DNA of 64,000 nt from GCA-003244245 sp036266995 (GTDB lineage Bacteria > Actinomycetota > Actinomycetes > Mycobacteriales > Pseudonocardiaceae). Positions 34,738 to 42,314 of the stretch are shown in pieces (position 1 is the first letter of the stretch; each line of letters starts with the position of its first letter). The translations under genes and the position numbers were made by a program. A model generated the notes under the pieces. That model did no database searches and had not been told where the DNA came from. It saw only the letters and a list, made by a program, of their open reading frames with translations. The stretch covers positions 1 through 64,000 of the forward strand of contig DATAWX010000104.1 in the NCBI GenBank assembly GCA_036266995.1. The letters run 5' to 3'.

Positions 34738-35931
34738 CTAATCGGTTGCGGTGGGGCGGGGCAGTGCGTCGACGAGCCGGTCCAGCTCCTCGTCGGTGTT
34801 GTAGTAGTGCACTGAGGCGCGGACCAGTTCGGACAGGCCACGGCGGGGCAGATCCAGGCGGGCGGAGCTGGCGAGGGAAACGCTGGTGTTCACGCTCGAG
34901 GTGGCGAGACGGCGCTGCACAGCCTGTGCGGGAACGCCGTCGACGGTAAAGGTGACGATCGCACAGCGGCGCTGGCCCTGATCGTGCATGTGCACTCCGT
35001 CGAGGGCTGCCAGCCGCTCCCGCAGACTCTCGGCCAGCGCGGTGACGCGTGTTTCGATGGCGTCGAGACCCCAGGACAGCGCATAGTCGATGGCGACCCC
35101 TAGACCGATCTTGGCGGCGTAATTGGTCTCCCAACTCTCGAAGCGCCGCGCGTCCGGACGGATCTGGTAGCTGTCCGGGGCGGTCCACGTCGCGGCGTGC
35201 AGGTCGAGAAACGGCGGCTCCAGCTGGTCGAGGATCGAACGTCGCACGTAGAGGAAGCCGGTGCCGCGTGGAGCGCGCAGGAACTTCCGCCCGGTCGCGG
35301 ACAGCAGGTCCGCGCCGATGCGCTCGACGTCGATGGGTAGCTGGCCTACTGACTGGCAGGCGTCGAGCAGAAACGGCACTGCGGCCTCACGGGCGATCGC
35401 GCCGACCTCTTCAGCGGGGTTGACCAGCCCACCCTGGGTCGGTACGTGGGTCAGGGCGATGAGCTTGACCTCACCACGGCCGCCACCAAGACGACGGCGC
35501 AGGTCGGCGACACAGAGCTGGCCATGCTCGTCATCGTCGACGACTTCCACCACTGCGCCGGTCCGGCGCGCGACCTGCAGGAAGGCGATGACGTTGCTGG
35601 CGTACTCGGCATGGGCGGTGAGGATCCGGTCGCCCGGCTTGAACGACATACCGTAGAAGGCCATATCCCAGGCCCGGGTCGCGTTCTCCACCACCGCGAC
35701 CTCGTCGGTCCGGCAGCCGATCAATCGGGCGATCGCCGTATACGTCGCCTGAATCTGCTCGGCGGCCGCGTCCGCGGCCTCGTATCCGCCGTACTGCGCC
35801 TCGCGGCGAAGATGGGCGATGACCGCTTCGGTGACCTGCGATGGCGGCAACGCCGCCCCAGCGTTGTTCAGGTGTGCTACCCGGCCTGCGCCGGGGGTGT
35901 CGCGCCGGGCGCGCTCAACGTCGAAGGACAC
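34738..35931 (-). CDS. Class V aminotransferase / cysteine-desulfurase-like protein
   Basis: A 397-residue PLP enzyme of the class V fold. N-terminal HLNNAGAALPP is typical of the cysteine desulfurase/isopenicillin-N epimerase branch. The PLP-binding Asp and His region (VPFLLDACQSVGQLPIDV, quoted in parts DACQSVGQ) and the Schiff-base Lys in TGRKFLRAPRGTGFLYVR (about residue 212) are visible. No active-site Cys loop typical of NifS/IscS is obvious, so an epimerase-like or lyase role is more likely than Fe-S sulfur donation. Start taken as GTG at 35931; the family N-terminus fits. It is divergent from the DUF6390-type gene. Confidence 0.88.
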   Translation of the reverse strand: MSFDVERARRDTPGAGRVAHLNNAGAALPPSQVTEAVIAHLRREAQYGGYEAADAAAEQIQATYTAIARLIGCRTDEVAVVENATRAWDMAFYGMSFKPGDRILTAHAEYASNVIAFLQVARRTGAVVEVVDDDEHGQLCVADLRRRLGGGRGEVKLIALTHVPTQGGLVNPAEEVGAIAREAAVPFLLDACQSVGQLPIDVERIGADLLSATGRKFLRAPRGTGFLYVRRSILDQLEPPFLDLHAATWTAPDSYQIRPDARRFESWETNYAAKIGLGVAIDYALSWGLDAIETRVTALAESLRERLAALDGVHMHDQGQRRCAIVTFTVDGVPAQAVQRRLATSSVNTSVSLASSARLDLPRRGLSELVRASVHYYNTDEELDRLVDALPRPTATD

Positions 35932-36016
35932 GACACAACACTATGTGTCAGCCGACCGTGGCAGGGAGGGCGTCGTCTTTCCATGCACTGGCGCAGGTCA
36001 CCCGCGCCGTTGCAGG

Positions 36017-36856
36017 ATGAGGACCAACGACTTGGGGGTGGTAGCGGTGCGTTCAGCGCACGATGACCAGGACAGGGTGAGCAACCGGCCATCGGGTGCG
36101 TTGCTGTTCGTACGCTATGCCTTCGCACCCAACGAGCTGGGTTACTGCGGTCCATCAGATAGCCAGGAGCTGCTGGGATACGGTGCCAATGGCGTCGTAG
36201 ACCGTGGGTTGACCGCGATGGCACGGCAGTTCGATGGGGCCTGGCCCTACCTGGAACTCATCGCCGGCGCTGTCGGAATCTCCGACCCTCTCGATCACCG
36301 AGTCGTAGAGGCCTACTGGGTGGGAAACTCGCTGCTCGACCAGGTCGGGATCACTGCGCTGGGAAATTCGATGGAACACCGGCTCCGCTACCGTACCGGT
36401 CGTCAATTCAGTCTGATTGCCGATAGTGTCCTGGCCGGCGGGGTACCGCACCACAGCTTCCACGTATTCAGCGTCTATCCATGGGTTGGCCTGCTGAGCA
36501 ACGACCGCATCGCCCACCAGGCGCTGGAGGTGCTCGATCGATGTCGTATCCGGTGGGGCAAGGTGGATAGCGTGACCGGCGACCAGGTGCTGGTGCGAAG
36601 TCAACCGCTCACGTGGGACGGGCGGAATCTCGCGTTGGGCGAACCTGTCGTGGAAACCGCGAGACGGGCGGTTAACGGAAGTGGGTTCGTGGATCGGATT
36701 GATCCCGGCGACTGGGTCTCGCTGCACTGGGACTGGGTTTGTGACCGTCTCGGTCCGCGCCAACTTGCGGATCTGCGGCACTACTCGCGGCGCCAAATCA
36801 AGATCATCAACGATGAGCTGATGCACGCCGGCCCGGCGACGGTGTTGGGGCGGTAG
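36017..36856 (+). CDS. DUF6390-type protein
   Basis: A protein of up to 279 residues. Its core (ALLFVRYAFAPNELGYCGP, LEVLDRCRIRWGKV, SLHWDWVCDRLGPRQLADLRHYSRRQ) matches what I recall of DUF6390, an actinobacterial family often found near hydrogenase genes; no hydrogenase genes are in this window. Conserved Cys-Gly-Pro and WDW features suggest a soluble enzyme or chaperone but the reaction is unknown. The ATG at 36017 is used; GTG at 36077 is equally possible and places the conserved block nearer the N-terminus. It is convergent with the beta-helix lipoprotein gene. Confidence 0.7.
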   Translation: MRTNDLGVVAVRSAHDDQDRVSNRPSGALLFVRYAFAPNELGYCGPSDSQELLGYGANGVVDRGLTAMARQFDGAWPYLELIAGAVGISDPLDHRVVEAYWVGNSLLDQVGITALGNSMEHRLRYRTGRQFSLIADSVLAGGVPHHSFHVFSVYPWVGLLSNDRIAHQALEVLDRCRIRWGKVDSVTGDQVLVRSQPLTWDGRNLALGEPVVETARRAVNGSGFVDRIDPGDWVSLHWDWVCDRLGPRQLADLRHYSRRQIKIINDELMHAGPATVLGR

Positions 36857-36875
36857 CCGCCCTATGACCGTGGTC

Positions 36876-37979
36876 TCAGCCGGGACTGTTGTGTTCCACC
36901 TGGGAACCTTGCCGCGACGAGTTGTCGATGTCGACGGTCGGCTTGCCGTCGGCGGTGGTGTTGCCGACCACAACGCAGCCGTTCGAGCCGTCGATGATGA
37001 TGATTCCGCGGGTGATGTTGGGGCCGGAGATCTTGTTGTCGCGCAGCTCGACGTTGGGCCAGCGGCGTATGTTGACGGCCTGGGCACCGTTGGAGGCGCA
37101 GGTGTTGCCGATGAAGCTGATCGACGGGCCGCTGGTCGGGGCAGCGCTGTTTCCACTCTGGTCGCCGGTGGCGATCAGACATTGCGCATCGACATTGCGG
37201 CAGGTGTTACCCACTATCGCGACGTCGTAGGTGGGTGGACCGTTGCTGTCGTAGGTCTGGAAACAGTCGGGGTGTGGTGGGTTGGCGTAGCCGGTAGCGG
37301 AGATGTCTGTGATGGTGTTGCCAGTAATTCGGTGACCGTTACCGAAAAATCGCATACCGTCGGCGTCTCCATTGTCGCGGGCCACCGTGTCGCTCACGGC
37401 ATTGTGGGTCACCGCGATCTGGCGCCCGCTGATCCAGATTCCGGCGGTGGCGACATGGTGCACCGTGTTGTCCTCGATGATCGAGTTCTCGCAGGGATCG
37501 CAGGTGATCCCGCCTCGCTGGGTGTCCTGGACGGTGTTGTGGCGGATGGTCAGATCGGTGCCCTTGGCGAAGAGCCCGTCGCCGCCGGCGACCGTGAAAC
37601 CTTCGACGATGACGTGGTCGGCCGAGACGTGGATGCTCCCCACGGTCGCCCCGTCGGCGAAGAGCCTCACCGGCGCGTTCGCCGAGCCCGGGCGGTTCAT
37701 CGCCACGTCGGTGCCGGCTAGGTCGTGGCCGGTGAAGCACACCGTGCTCCCTGGCGAGGCGGCATTCAGAGCCGCCGGCACCTCGTCGGCTCGGCTGACC
37801 GTGTGGCGGCAATCCGGGGGGCCACTCTGGTTCGGGGCTGCTGTGGAACTCGGGCTTGACGGGCTCGGGCTGGAACCAGGATTCTGACCAGTCAGGGGGT
37901 TCTGGCCAGCCGGAGTGCTCTGGCCCGTGCAACCGCCGACGAGCAGCAGGCCCAGCGCAGTGATCCAGACCCGCATCAT
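36876..37979 (-). CDS. Right-handed parallel beta-helix lipoprotein
   Basis: A 367-residue exported protein. The signal MMRVWITALGLLLVGG ends at a lipobox Cys (residue 17), followed by a low-complexity Thr/Pro/Ser linker with a repeated QNP motif. The body has PbH1-type repeats of about 22 residues in the NosD/pectate-lyase style (HVIVEGFTVAGG, TIRHNTVQD, IIEDNTVHH, AVTHNAVSD, RITGNTITD, AIVGNTCRN, SFIGNTC). The family binds or cleaves extracellular polysaccharide, but no catalytic residues are assigned. The start is either of two adjacent ATGs. It ends convergently against the DUF6390-type gene. Confidence 0.88.
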   Translation of the reverse strand: MMRVWITALGLLLVGGCTGQSTPAGQNPLTGQNPGSSPSPSSPSSTAAPNQSGPPDCRHTVSRADEVPAALNAASPGSTVCFTGHDLAGTDVAMNRPGSANAPVRLFADGATVGSIHVSADHVIVEGFTVAGGDGLFAKGTDLTIRHNTVQDTQRGGITCDPCENSIIEDNTVHHVATAGIWISGRQIAVTHNAVSDTVARDNGDADGMRFFGNGHRITGNTITDISATGYANPPHPDCFQTYDSNGPPTYDVAIVGNTCRNVDAQCLIATGDQSGNSAAPTSGPSISFIGNTCASNGAQAVNIRRWPNVELRDNKISGPNITRGIIIIDGSNGCVVVGNTTADGKPTVDIDNSSRQGSQVEHNSPG

Positions 37980-38125
37980 TCGGTGCCGTCGCGTCACCGG
38001 TGCCGCCACCCAGGGTCCCGGGAAGGAATGTTCACCGGAGCAGGGTATGGCCCCGTGGTCGATGTCGGCGTAAGCGGCCGTCGGCATGTCGGGTTCCTGC
38101 GGCGCGCCAAGGGGAGGAAGTGGCC

Positions 38126-38950
38126 ATGACCACCCAGCGATATGGGATGGACACGGGCAGGCGGACTCGTGCGACTCCGCCGCGGCGCTGGGCCTGGCTG
38201 CCAGTGCTGTTGGTGGGCATCGGGCTGTTCATTGCCGTCCAGCAGGCTTTGGTGACCACTGGGAATCCGACCCTGGTGCCCTCGTTGCTGGTGCTCGGGG
38301 CACTGCTGGTGCCGGTGACCTTCGTGGTCTACATCGACGGTCGAAACCCGGCATACGACCTGCCGCTGAGTGTTCTGTTGAGCTGCGCACTGCTGGGTGG
38401 GGTGCTGGGTGCCGCGGTCTCCAGCGTGCTGGAGTTCGACACCATGCGACGGCTGGGCGGCCTGCCGACGGTGTACATCGGGTTGATCGAAGAGGCCGCC
38501 AAGCTCCTGGTACCCATCGTGATGCTGATCTTCACCCGGTACCGGCGCAATCCGGCCGACGGGCTGCTGGTCGGAGTCGCGGTGGGGATGGGCTTTGCCG
38601 TGCTGGAGACTCTGGGCTACGGGTTTGTGACGCTGCTGGCCAGTGGGGGGGACCTGACCGCCGCCGAGGGACTCCTGCTGCTGCGAGGCGTACTCAGCCC
38701 GGCCGGGCATGCCGCCTGGACCGGTCTAGCCGCCGCGGCGCTGTGGTGGGCTCACGCCCAACGGTGGAGACCACGTGCGCTGGCCGCCGTGATCGGAACC
38801 TTCGTTCTCGTGGTGGTCCTCCATACCCTCTGGGACGCGACCGCCGCCTGGTACGGCTACCTCATCATCGGGTTCGTCAGTCTCGCCCTGCTGCTACGCC
38901 AAACCCACCGCAACGTTTTGATCACTACCGCGCCGGCTGGTGCGTCATGA
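38126..38950 (+). CDS. PrsW-family intramembrane protease-like protein
   Basis: A 274-residue membrane protein with eight or more helices. The PrsW metalloprotease signature is present: E-E-A-A-K in IGLIEEAAKLLVPI (about residue 118), F-x3-E in MGFAVLETLGYG (about residue 155), and His residues in SPAGHAAWTGL (about residue 195) and VVLHTLWDA (about residue 232). PrsW-type proteins cut membrane anchors such as anti-sigma factors. The ATG follows GGGGAGGAAG. The stop overlaps the ATG of the nucleoside deoxyribosyltransferase gene, so the two are coupled. An anti-sigma protein with a single span is encoded 6.5 kb away but no link is shown. Confidence 0.9.
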   Translation: MTTQRYGMDTGRRTRATPPRRWAWLPVLLVGIGLFIAVQQALVTTGNPTLVPSLLVLGALLVPVTFVVYIDGRNPAYDLPLSVLLSCALLGGVLGAAVSSVLEFDTMRRLGGLPTVYIGLIEEAAKLLVPIVMLIFTRYRRNPADGLLVGVAVGMGFAVLETLGYGFVTLLASGGDLTAAEGLLLLRGVLSPAGHAAWTGLAAAALWWAHAQRWRPRALAAVIGTFVLVVVLHTLWDATAAWYGYLIIGFVSLALLLRQTHRNVLITTAPAGAS

Positions 38951-39396
38951 AGGCATACCTCGCCGCCCCGTTGTTCTGCCAGGGGGAGAAGGAGTTCAAC
39001 CTGCGGGTCGACGCCGTCGTACGGTCAGTAGGTCTGGACACGTTCTTGCCGCAACGTGACGGCGGCGAGGCCGCCCGCCTGATAAGCGAGGGTATGGATG
39101 AGCACGCGGTGCGTCAGCGGCTATTCGATCTGGACTGCGCCGCGATCGCCGACTGCGCACTGCTCGTGTTCGTCCTTGATGGCCGGGTACCCGACGAGGG
39201 GGCGTGCGTCGAGCTTGGAATGGCCTTTGCCAGCGGTAAGCCGTGCTTCGGTCTGCAGACCGACAGCCGCCGTTTCGACGGCACGAACTCGAATAACCTG
39301 ATGATCGACTATGCCCTCACCGGCGGCATCGCCGACTCACTCGATGAACTGGCCGACAACCTGCGCGCCTATCTCGGCGAACTCGCCGTGGGCTGA
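38947..39396 (+). CDS. Nucleoside 2-deoxyribosyltransferase-like protein
   Basis: A 149-residue member of the nucleoside deoxyribosyltransferase fold (STALD-like). Features are KAYLAAPLF at the N-terminus, DLDCAAIADCALLVFVLDG in the middle, and the catalytic-region Glu in GACVELGMAFASGKP (about residue 88), then NNLMIDYALTGG. These enzymes move deoxyribose between bases or hydrolyse the N-glycosidic bond of nucleotides. It is coupled to the PrsW gene by an ATGA overlap, an unusual partner. The related fold also occurs in phage-defence nucleotide hydrolases. Confidence 0.88.
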   Translation: MKAYLAAPLFCQGEKEFNLRVDAVVRSVGLDTFLPQRDGGEAARLISEGMDEHAVRQRLFDLDCAAIADCALLVFVLDGRVPDEGACVELGMAFASGKPCFGLQTDSRRFDGTNSNNLMIDYALTGGIADSLDELADNLRAYLGELAVG

Positions 39397-39440
39397 CGCG
39401 GGTGCGAGAATCGGTATACCCGATCGGTAGCTGAGGGAGC

Positions 39441-39683
39441 GTGAACACCATGACTTCACAGGACAAGGTCAACGGTCTGGTGGGTCAGGCCGTCGAGAAG
39501 GGCGAGCCACTCGTCGATCAGGTCATCGAGAAGGCCGAGTCGTTCGTCGACAAGGCCGCGGAGAAGGCGGAGTCGCTGGTCGAGAAGGTCCAGGAGGCTG
39601 CCGAGCCGCTCGTGGAGAAGGCCAAAGAGAAGGCTGAGCCACTCCTGGAGAGGGCGAACGGCAGCTCTGGCAAGGACGCCTGA
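39441..39683 (+). CDS. 11-residue-repeat amphipathic helix protein
   Basis: An 80-residue protein made almost entirely of a repeating 11-mer of the form (F/L)V-(D/E)-K-x-x-E-K-A-E-(P/S), giving at least five copies between residues 16 and 70. This LEA/apolipoprotein-like pattern predicts one long amphipathic helix that may lie on membranes or protect proteins on desiccation. It has no Cys or Trp. GTG at 39441 or ATG at 39450 could be the start; both precede the repeats. It follows the deoxyribosyltransferase by 44 bp and might be in the same transcript. Confidence 0.75.
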   Translation: MNTMTSQDKVNGLVGQAVEKGEPLVDQVIEKAESFVDKAAEKAESLVEKVQEAAEPLVEKAKEKAEPLLERANGSSGKDA

Positions 39684-39752
39684 ATTTGCCGTCAGGAATT
39701 GGGACCTCTGACCCGTTTACACCAAATCGGTCGCCAGTTGACCCCCATTGTG

Positions 39753-40412
39753 TCAGTGCTGGGCGGTCTTCACCGCCTCCGCGATCGGTGTGTCGCCAGC
39801 GATTAGCTCCACAGTGGACCCCGCCGTGCCCGGTTCGGTCAGGAGCGCCGCAAGCACCGCTGCGACATCGTCGCGGGGCACGTCGCCGCGGCCGGTGGAC
39901 TCGCCCAGGGTCACCCGGCCGGTGCCGGGCGTGTTGGTGAGGCGGCCCGGCCGCAGGATGGTCCACCCGAGTCCGGGCCGAGACCGGATGTCCGCGTCTG
40001 CCGCGCCCTTGGCGCGCAGATAGGCGGCGAAGACCGGGTCGGTGCCCTCCGGGGGCTCACGGTCGGCCCCCATGGCGGAGACGATGAGGAAGCGCCGGAC
40101 CCCGGCTTGCTCCGCCGCGTCGGCGAAGAGTGCGGCCGCGGCGCGGTCCACGCTGTCCTTGCGGCCGATGCCGCTGCCCGGGCCTGCACCGGCAGCGAAG
40201 ACGGCGGCGTCGGCTGTCTCCAGATGCTGGGCGATGTCCGTGACGGACGCTGACTCCAGGTCACAGACGATCGGTTCGGCGCCAGCGGCGAGGAGATCCC
40301 CGACTTGTTTCGACGTGCGGATGATGCCCGCCACCTCGTCGCCGCGGGCGGCGACCAACTGCTCCAGGCGCAGCGCGATCTGACCATGTCCCCCAGCGAT
40401 GATAATGCGCAT
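39753..40412 (-). CDS. NAD(P)-binding SDR-like protein (NmrA/YwnB type)
   Basis: A 219-residue atypical short-chain dehydrogenase with a Rossmann fold. The nucleotide loop is MRIIIAGGHGQIALRL (G-G-H-G-x-I), followed by VCDLESASVTDIAQHL, VFAAGAGPG and the SAMGAD strand; the Tyr-x3-Lys site appears as YLRAKG. This branch acts as flavin/quinone reductase-like or as a redox sensor. The ATG at 40412 (MRIII) is preferred to one four codons upstream. It is separated from the 11-mer repeat gene by 70 bp, convergently. Confidence 0.88.
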   Translation of the reverse strand: MRIIIAGGHGQIALRLEQLVAARGDEVAGIIRTSKQVGDLLAAGAEPIVCDLESASVTDIAQHLETADAAVFAAGAGPGSGIGRKDSVDRAAAALFADAAEQAGVRRFLIVSAMGADREPPEGTDPVFAAYLRAKGAADADIRSRPGLGWTILRPGRLTNTPGTGRVTLGESTGRGDVPRDDVAAVLAALLTEPGTAGSTVELIAGDTPIAEAVKTAQH

Positions 40413-40436
40413 GGCTCCGACCATACGTCGTGCGTC

Positions 40437-42296
40437 TTACCCGAGTACTGTCGGTATGCTGACAGTCATCAACATCGCCTGGTACGGATTCGCAGTGGAC
40501 ATCGTGAAGTAGATCTGCACTCCGTTGGCCGACCAATGAGCATATTGCGGAATCTGATATGGGCCGTACATCCCCGCCGGGTCGGCGCTGCGATTAGAAC
40601 CGAAACCTTCCTGCGTATGATCAGCGCCCGGCAGATGCATGAATTTCCCGAGCCCGTCATTCACCGAGAAAACGAGGTCGCCCTCGGACCAGGGTCCGTA
40701 AGGACGCTCCGCCCCGCGCATAACGATCCCGCCTACGGACGATCTATCCGCTGGCCAGTCTGCGTTATAAAGACACACCCAAGCCCCCAGTAGCGGATTC
40801 CAGCGGACCGACAGTTCGCCGACACAGCCCTCGCCGAAGAGTGGGACGGCATCCTCTTCGACACGGGTCCATCGCGGTTCGCCGCGTCCGCCGGCATAAA
40901 ACAGGAAACCGCCCGACTCTTCGATCTTCGCCGCCGGCTTAACCGCGAGGTATACATCGCTGGAACGGTAGCGACCGCTGCCGAAGACGACCAGTTGTGG
41001 ACCCTCTCCCGGGAGTCCATGATCGTGCGCGTCAACGATCATAGCGGACACGTTGATAAACTTGTAGCGGGACACTTCGTAAAGGAGCGTGAAGTCGAGG
41101 CCATGGTTGTCTGATCGAGCCAGGATCGATCTGCCCATCATGGTGTATATTCCCACTGGACGATGATCGGTGCTGAAGAAAACGTACATGCTACCGTCCC
41201 AGCTGACCCCGTCGAGCGGCACCTCGAAGGCGCCCTGGGCAATTCCGGGGACTAACGGTGGCTGGGGCAGGAACGTCAGGGCAAGGCCATCGTCGGCATT
41301 CGTGTCGGTAGTGAAAGCGATGGAGTCGAGATCGTCATTCGGAGTGCCGTGGCCCACCCGCCAGGTGTCACCGAACAGGAAGTAGAGACGGTCCCGGTGA
41401 GCAAAGGAGACACCGAGGTCCGTGCCTATAATGGCGAACCTGCTCTGGGTCCGGTTGAACGCGAATTTCGGTGTTCCCGTCCCATTCCAGCCTTCGCGAT
41501 CGAACTCACCGGTTAGCTGCACAATCTTCTTGGCGCGGCGGGCAAGTCGAGGATGCGGCTCAAGCATGGTGAAGCGATCAGTCCGGATCCACACTTCCTC
41601 GGCGTGGGCGTTCAGATGCCAGTAATGAACGACCGCGCCGCGACACTCGTCGACGAGGACCTCGAAGTTGCCGAGGCCTGGTGAGCCGAAACTGGACTGA
41701 ATGATGCCACCGAATCCGGCGCAGGATTGGGTGATGAACTGTGCCCTGGTCCACCGCCCGGGGATATCACTCTGATCTTGGAAGAAATGGCGAAGCTCTA
41801 TAGAACCGTCGTTGAGATGCAGGGGCACGACGACCTCGAGCCTGCCGTGCTGGCCTGTACTGACGGCGGATTGGATGATGCAGCCGGGTCCGGCCACAGT
41901 GTCCTGGTCGCCGGTGACTCGTTGCCCGCGCATCCAGGGTATGTGCACGGTCATCGTCAACCTTTGACGCAGCGGTGACGGTAGGTGGGCGTCGCGGTTG
42001 TCGCGGTAGAAGTGACACAGTTCGACAGCGCCGTCTTGCCATAGGGGTACGACGACTTCGAAGTTGCCGTGCTGTCCGGTGCTGGCCGTGGATTGGATGA
42101 TGCAGCCGGGTCCGGCCACGTTGTCCTGGTCACCGGTGACTCGTTGCCCGCGGATCCGCGGTATCTTGGCGTCGTTGTTGTCGCGGGACCAATACCACAG
42201 TTGTTGGCCTTCTACGATGACTGCCTCAAAATTACCGTGGCCGCGGCTCCGACCGAAGTCGGATTGGATGAGACTGACATACACTCTGGGCATCAA
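40437..42296 (-). CDS. DUF4185 protein with N-terminal lectin-like repeats
   Basis: A 619-residue protein. Residues 1-235 contain three to four repeats of the form IIQS-x-S-GNFEVVVP-x-LxHFYRDN; two of them share a 36-residue near-identical stretch with a 74-residue period. Residues about 240-615 are a DUF4185/beta-propeller glycosidase-like domain (VSFAHRDRLYFLFGDTW, LVVFGSGRYRSSDVYLA, GELSVRWNPLLGAWVCLYNAD). The repeats probably bind sugar and the propeller may process it. No signal peptide is seen. The start is 18 bp after the stop of the galactose-oxidase-like gene, so they form one operon. Confidence 0.85.
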   Translation of the reverse strand: MMPRVYVSLIQSDFGRSRGHGNFEAVIVEGQQLWYWSRDNNDAKIPRIRGQRVTGDQDNVAGPGCIIQSTASTGQHGNFEVVVPLWQDGAVELCHFYRDNRDAHLPSPLRQRLTMTVHIPWMRGQRVTGDQDTVAGPGCIIQSAVSTGQHGRLEVVVPLHLNDGSIELRHFFQDQSDIPGRWTRAQFITQSCAGFGGIIQSSFGSPGLGNFEVLVDECRGAVVHYWHLNAHAEEVWIRTDRFTMLEPHPRLARRAKKIVQLTGEFDREGWNGTGTPKFAFNRTQSRFAIIGTDLGVSFAHRDRLYFLFGDTWRVGHGTPNDDLDSIAFTTDTNADDGLALTFLPQPPLVPGIAQGAFEVPLDGVSWDGSMYVFFSTDHRPVGIYTMMGRSILARSDNHGLDFTLLYEVSRYKFINVSAMIVDAHDHGLPGEGPQLVVFGSGRYRSSDVYLAVKPAAKIEESGGFLFYAGGRGEPRWTRVEEDAVPLFGEGCVGELSVRWNPLLGAWVCLYNADWPADRSSVGGIVMRGAERPYGPWSEGDLVFSVNDGLGKFMHLPGADHTQEGFGSNRSADPAGMYGPYQIPQYAHWSANGVQIYFTMSTANPYQAMLMTVSIPTVLG

Positions 42297-42314
42297 CAGC
42301 CTTTCCAGTAGCGC

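Noticed and set aside
39441..39683. Spurious low-complexity frame
   Set aside because: Rejected as spurious because the 11-mer periodicity is regular and start and stop fit a real small gene; kept as a CDS.
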